From Rhodobacter aestuarii (GTDB lineage: Bacteria > Pseudomonadota > Alphaproteobacteria > Rhodobacterales > Rhodobacteraceae): DNA of 64,000 bases. The notes beneath the pieces were generated by a model, which was not told the DNA's origin, made no database searches, and saw nothing but the letters and a program-made list of their open reading frames with translations. The stretch spans positions 124,001 to 188,000 of the forward strand of contig NZ_FTOG01000008.1 in NCBI RefSeq assembly GCF_900156655.1, in the 5' to 3' direction. Both the position numbers and the translations under genes were made by a program. This document shows, piece after piece, positions 61,021 to 64,000 of this stretch (the first letter of the stretch is position 1; every line of letters starts with the position of its first letter).

Positions 61021-62820
61021 TTAAAGCGGCTGGCAAGCGGCCTTGAGCCAATCGCGGGCCGGGGCCGAAACCAACGGGCCAATCCGGGCAAAGACCCCGG
61101 CATGGTAGGTATCCAGCCAGTCGCGCTCGGTGGCGCTGAGCCGCTCCACCAGAATCAGGCGGCGGTCGATTGGCACCCATGTGAGCGTGGCAAAGGCCAG
61201 GTGATCGCGCCCGTCGCCCAGTTTCGGCGCGGTTTCGACCAAGATCAGGTTCTCGATCCGGATGCCCCAATGCCCCTCGCGGTAGTAGCCCGGCTCATTG
61301 GACAAAATCATTCCCGGTGCGAGCGGCACATCAGAGATGCGCGAAATCCGCGCTGGGCCCTCGTGCACGCAAAGCGCCGCGCCCACACCATGCCCGGTGC
61401 CGTGGTCATAGTCATAGCCTGCGGCCCAAAGCGCGCTGCGCGCCAAAGCATCCAGATCGCGCCCCGCCAAGCCTTTGGGGAAGCGCGCGCGTGAAAGCGC
61501 AATCATCCCTTGCAGCACGCGGGTAAAGGCCTCTGCCGCGCCTTCGGGGGGCTGGCCTATGGCGAGTGTGCGGGTGATATCGGTCGTGCCATCGGGATAT
61601 TGCGCGCCGCTATCAATCAACAGCAATTCGCCTGCATTGACGGGGCGGTTTGTTGGCTCGGTCACGCGGTAATGGACAATCGCGCCATTGGGCCCCGCGC
61701 CGCAGATCGTGTCAAAGCTGATATCGAGCAGTTGACCCGTGCCGCGTCGCGCATTTTCGAGCGCCTTGACAACATCAATTTCGGTCAGCCCGCCTTGCGG
61801 CGCGGCATGGTCAAGCCAGCACAGAAACTCCACCAGCGCGGCCGCGTCGCGGATATGGGCGGCTTTCATGCCTGCCACTTCGGCGGCATTTTTGCAGGCT
61901 TTGGGCAGGATGCAGGGATCTTCGCCCCAAATCACCGCCACTTCGGCCTCTTGCAATTCGCGGCCCACCTGATGCGGTGCAGAGCCCGGATCGACCAGAA
62001 CCGGCCCGGTAAGCGAGCGCAAACCGGCCTCAAAAGCGGAGATCGGGCGCAAGGTAACTTCGTCGCCCAAATGCACGCGGACATCTTCTGAAAGCTTCGT
62101 GCCCTCAACGAAAAGCGTCAGATGGCCATTGGCATGCAGCACCGCGAACGCCTGCATCACCGGGTTGCGCGGAATATCGGCCCCGCGAATGTTCAAAAGC
62201 CAAGCGATGCTGTCGGGCAGGGTCAGCACGGCGGCTTCAGCCCCAAGATCGGTCAAAGCCGCGCCCAGACGCGCGCGCTTCTCGCCACTTGTCTCTCCAG
62301 CAAATTCCGGCGGATGAATGCGCGCGGGCGCAAGCGGCGGGGCAGGGCGGTCGGACCAGATCGCGTCGATCAGATTGGCGCTCTCCGCAAGCTCAATCCC
62401 GCTGCCCTCCAACGCGCGGCGCAATTCGTCGATCTCGCGGCGCGTGTGCAGCCAAGGGTCAAAGCCAATGCGCCCCCCTTTGGGAAGCTGTTCAATCAGC
62501 CAAGCCGCCAGTTTGATTTCGGGCCAGTGCACCGGAGTAAAAGCCGCCAAATCCACCTCGGCGCGCACCTGCACCCGGTAGCGGCCATCAATAAAGACCC
62601 CGGCCACCTCGGGCAGGACCGCACAAAACCCTGCCGAGCCGGTGAAGCCTGTCAGCCAACCAAGCCGCGCATCGCAATCGGCCACATATTCGCCCTGATG
62701 CGCATCTGCGCGCGGCACAATGAACCCGGTCAGACCGGCGTGCGTGATCGCTTCCCGTAGCTGTTCAAGCCGCGCGGGGCCATGTTCTGGCGCAGAGCGG
62801 GTGGTGAAATCTTGAAACAT
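61021..62820 (-). CDS. pepP: Xaa-Pro aminopeptidase, M24 family
   Basis: A cytoplasmic metallopeptidase of 599 aa removing N-terminal residues before proline. It has two creatinase-like N-terminal domains and a C-terminal pita-bread domain with metal ligands in LLIDSGAQYPDGTTDITRT, GTGHGVGA (His) and SNEPGYY/GIRIENL (two Glu). The three-domain length is that of the larger aminopeptidase P group. It is 19 bases from the cobT stop and probably co-transcribed with it by proximity only. The symbol is used loosely for the family. Confidence 0.92.
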   Translation of the reverse strand: MFQDFTTRSAPEHGPARLEQLREAITHAGLTGFIVPRADAHQGEYVADCDARLGWLTGFTGSAGFCAVLPEVAGVFIDGRYRVQVRAEVDLAAFTPVHWPEIKLAAWLIEQLPKGGRIGFDPWLHTRREIDELRRALEGSGIELAESANLIDAIWSDRPAPPLAPARIHPPEFAGETSGEKRARLGAALTDLGAEAAVLTLPDSIAWLLNIRGADIPRNPVMQAFAVLHANGHLTLFVEGTKLSEDVRVHLGDEVTLRPISAFEAGLRSLTGPVLVDPGSAPHQVGRELQEAEVAVIWGEDPCILPKACKNAAEVAGMKAAHIRDAAALVEFLCWLDHAAPQGGLTEIDVVKALENARRGTGQLLDISFDTICGAGPNGAIVHYRVTEPTNRPVNAGELLLIDSGAQYPDGTTDITRTLAIGQPPEGAAEAFTRVLQGMIALSRARFPKGLAGRDLDALARSALWAAGYDYDHGTGHGVGAALCVHEGPARISRISDVPLAPGMILSNEPGYYREGHWGIRIENLILVETAPKLGDGRDHLAFATLTWVPIDRRLILVERLSATERDWLDTYHAGVFARIGPLVSAPARDWLKAACQPL

Positions 62821-62839
62821 ATGTCCCCCGAAGGCTGGG

Positions 62840-64000
62840 TCAGATCGCCTTTTTCATCCCCAACACCCGGGCACGGGCGCGCGGATCATTGTCAAAAAGC
62901 GCGGCGAGTTGTTCGGTCATTGCGCCCGCCAACTGCTCGACATCGGTGATGGTCACGGCGCGGCTGTAATAGCGCGTCACATCATGGCCGATGCCAATGG
63001 CAATCAGTTCCACCGCGCGCTTACGCTCCACCATTTCGATCACGTCGCGCAGGTGTTTTTCGAGATAGATCGCGGGGTTGACGGACAAAGTTGAGTCGTC
63101 CACCGGCGCACCATCGGAAATCACCATCAAAATCTTGCGCGATTCCGGGCGCGAGACGGCGCGTTTGTAGGCCCATTCGAGCGCCTCGCCGTCGATGTTT
63201 TCCTTCAGCAGGCCCTCTTTCATCATCAGCCCAAGGTTTGACCGCACACGCCGCCACGGCGCATCGGCCCCTTTGTAGATGATGTGGCGCAGATCGTTGA
63301 GCCGACCGGGGCTTTGCGGGCGCCCTTCGGCCAACCATTTCTCACGCGCTTGGCCGCCTTTCCATGCGCGGGTGGTGAAGCCCAAAATCTCCACCTTGAC
63401 CGAGCAACGCTCCAGCGTGCGGGCCAAAACATCGGCGCAGATCGCGGCAATCGAAATCGGGCGGCCCCGCATCGAGCCGGAATTATCCAGCAGCAGCGTC
63501 ACGCAGGTATCGCGAAACTCGGTGTCTTTTTCGATTTTGAAACTGAGCGGCGTGGTCGGGTTGGCCACCACACGCGCCAAACGCCCCGCATCCAACTGGC
63601 CCTCTTCGCGGTCAAATTCCCACGAGCGGCTTTGCTGCGCTTGCAGCCGACGTTGCAGCTTGTTCGCCAGCCGCGCCACCGCGCCTTTGAGCGGTTCGAG
63701 TTGCTGGTCAAGGTAAGCGCGCAGCCGTTCCAGCTCCGCCGGTTCGGCCAAATCTTCGGCACGAATTTCTTCGTCAAACTCGGTGGTGAAGACGGTGTAA
63801 TTCGGGTCGGCCTGCGAATGCGGTGGGGGCGGCGGGGGCTCAAGCGGCGCATCCGCTTGTGGCATCTCGACTTCTTCGCCCAGTTCTTGGTCGGAAAGAT
63901 CGTCTTGGCTTACCGTCGTTTGGGTTTGGTCTTGCTGTTCTTCTTGGCTGCGCTCGGGCGTCGACTCGCTGTCGTCCTCGACCTGCTCATCTTCATTGCG
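62840..64000 (-). CDS. cobT: CobT subunit of aerobic cobaltochelatase, partial
   Basis: The 3' part of cobT; the frame stays open to base 64000 and the start lies beyond the window. The visible 386 residues begin with an acidic, Gln/Glu/Asp-rich linker (rich in DDLSDQEL-type segments) followed by the C-terminal von Willebrand A domain with [20 protein letters not shown]. CobT with CobS and CobN inserts cobalt into hydrogenobyrinic acid a,c-diamide in aerobic cobalamin synthesis. Cobalamin is used by the corrinoid protein found elsewhere in the window. Confidence 0.94.
   Translation of the reverse strand, partial: RNEDEQVEDDSESTPERSQEEQQDQTQTTVSQDDLSDQELGEEVEMPQADAPLEPPPPPPHSQADPNYTVFTTEFDEEIRAEDLAEPAELERLRAYLDQQLEPLKGAVARLANKLQRRLQAQQSRSWEFDREEGQLDAGRLARVVANPTTPLSFKIEKDTEFRDTCVTLLLDNSGSMRGRPISIAAICADVLARTLERCSVKVEILGFTTRAWKGGQAREKWLAEGRPQSPGRLNDLRHIIYKGADAPWRRVRSNLGLMMKEGLLKENIDGEALEWAYKRAVSRPESRKILMVISDGAPVDDSTLSVNPAIYLEKHLRDVIEMVERKRAVELIAIGIGHDVTRYYSRAVTITDVEQLAGAMTEQLAALFDNDPRARARVLGMKKAI

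Noticed and set aside
1-64000. CRISPR arrays, IS elements, tRNA or rRNA genes
   Set aside because: No regularly spaced repeats, transposase motifs, cloverleaf patterns or rRNA-like sequence were noticed when reading the window; a tRNAscan or Rfam run could still find something missed by eye.

Overview
The window comes from a GC-rich alphaproteobacterium, most likely a Rhodobacterales purple non-sulfur bacterium near Rhodobacter or Rhodovulum. This is inferred from: a NifA-type nif cluster with rpoN inside it; the oxygen-sensitive NifA cysteine signature; a modABCD/ModE (Mop-type) molybdate locus; a bacteriophytochrome fused to GGDEF-EAL with its heme oxygenase; an RNase E with a long insertion in the S1 domain; CobT; and the F1-ATPase zeta-type inhibitor. 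No rRNA, tRNA, CRISPR array, IS element or prophage was recognised.

Region 1 (1-17.5 kb) is a nitrogen-fixation and molybdenum island: nifQ, a TPR-like gene, iscA-nif, nifU, nifS, nifV, nifW, rpoN, nifA, nifB, a 4Fe4S-LRV gene, nifZ, nifT and a SIR2-like gene, all on +. The molybdate locus follows: mop on +, modABCD on -, and a divergent ModE/MopB-type regulator. Sigma-54 (-24/-12) promoters precede iscA, rpoN and nifB, and NifA upstream activator sites precede iscA and nifB. A Mo-box lies between modA and the regulator. NifU is unusual: two of the three N-terminal scaffold cysteines are replaced and the central ferredoxin-like domain is missing.

Region 2 (17.6-32 kb) holds cysK, an RTX serralysin-type metalloprotease, a large DUF2339 membrane protein, a CIA30-like secreted protein, a corrinoid/one-carbon group (DUF1638 protein, a 56-aa membrane protein, a B12-binding protein, and a homocysteine methyltransferase, suggesting a split methionine synthase), a PA0069-type radical SAM protein, an MprF-like protein and the ATPase inhibitor.

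Region 3 (32-46.7 kb) is mostly housekeeping: purC-purS-purQ, dctB-dctD (the DctD-like regulator lacks the GAFTGA loop), rne with a 447-base leader, a TusA-family gene, ccdA, a class A penicillin-binding protein, and a uspA-BCCT transporter pair.

Region 4 (46.8-64 kb) has bphO-bphG (red-light-controlled c-di-GMP turnover), a group of small exported proteins, a five-gene minus-strand operon, a second GGDEF-EAL protein coupled to a SET-domain protein, a small 4-TM transporter, an Xaa-Pro aminopeptidase and the 3' part of cobT.

The main find is the five-gene operon at 52203-57569. It encodes a class III aminotransferase, a TusA-like protein without the CPxP cysteine, a fold-III PLP decarboxylase, a methyltransferase resembling the methyltransferase domain of plant methionine S-methyltransferase (MmtN type), and an aldehyde dehydrogenase. 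These are the four enzyme activities needed for methionine -> S-methylmethionine -> DMSP-amine -> DMSP-aldehyde -> DMSP, plus one unexplained small protein. The BCCT carrier and the homocysteine methyltransferase elsewhere in the window fit a cell that handles methylated osmolytes.
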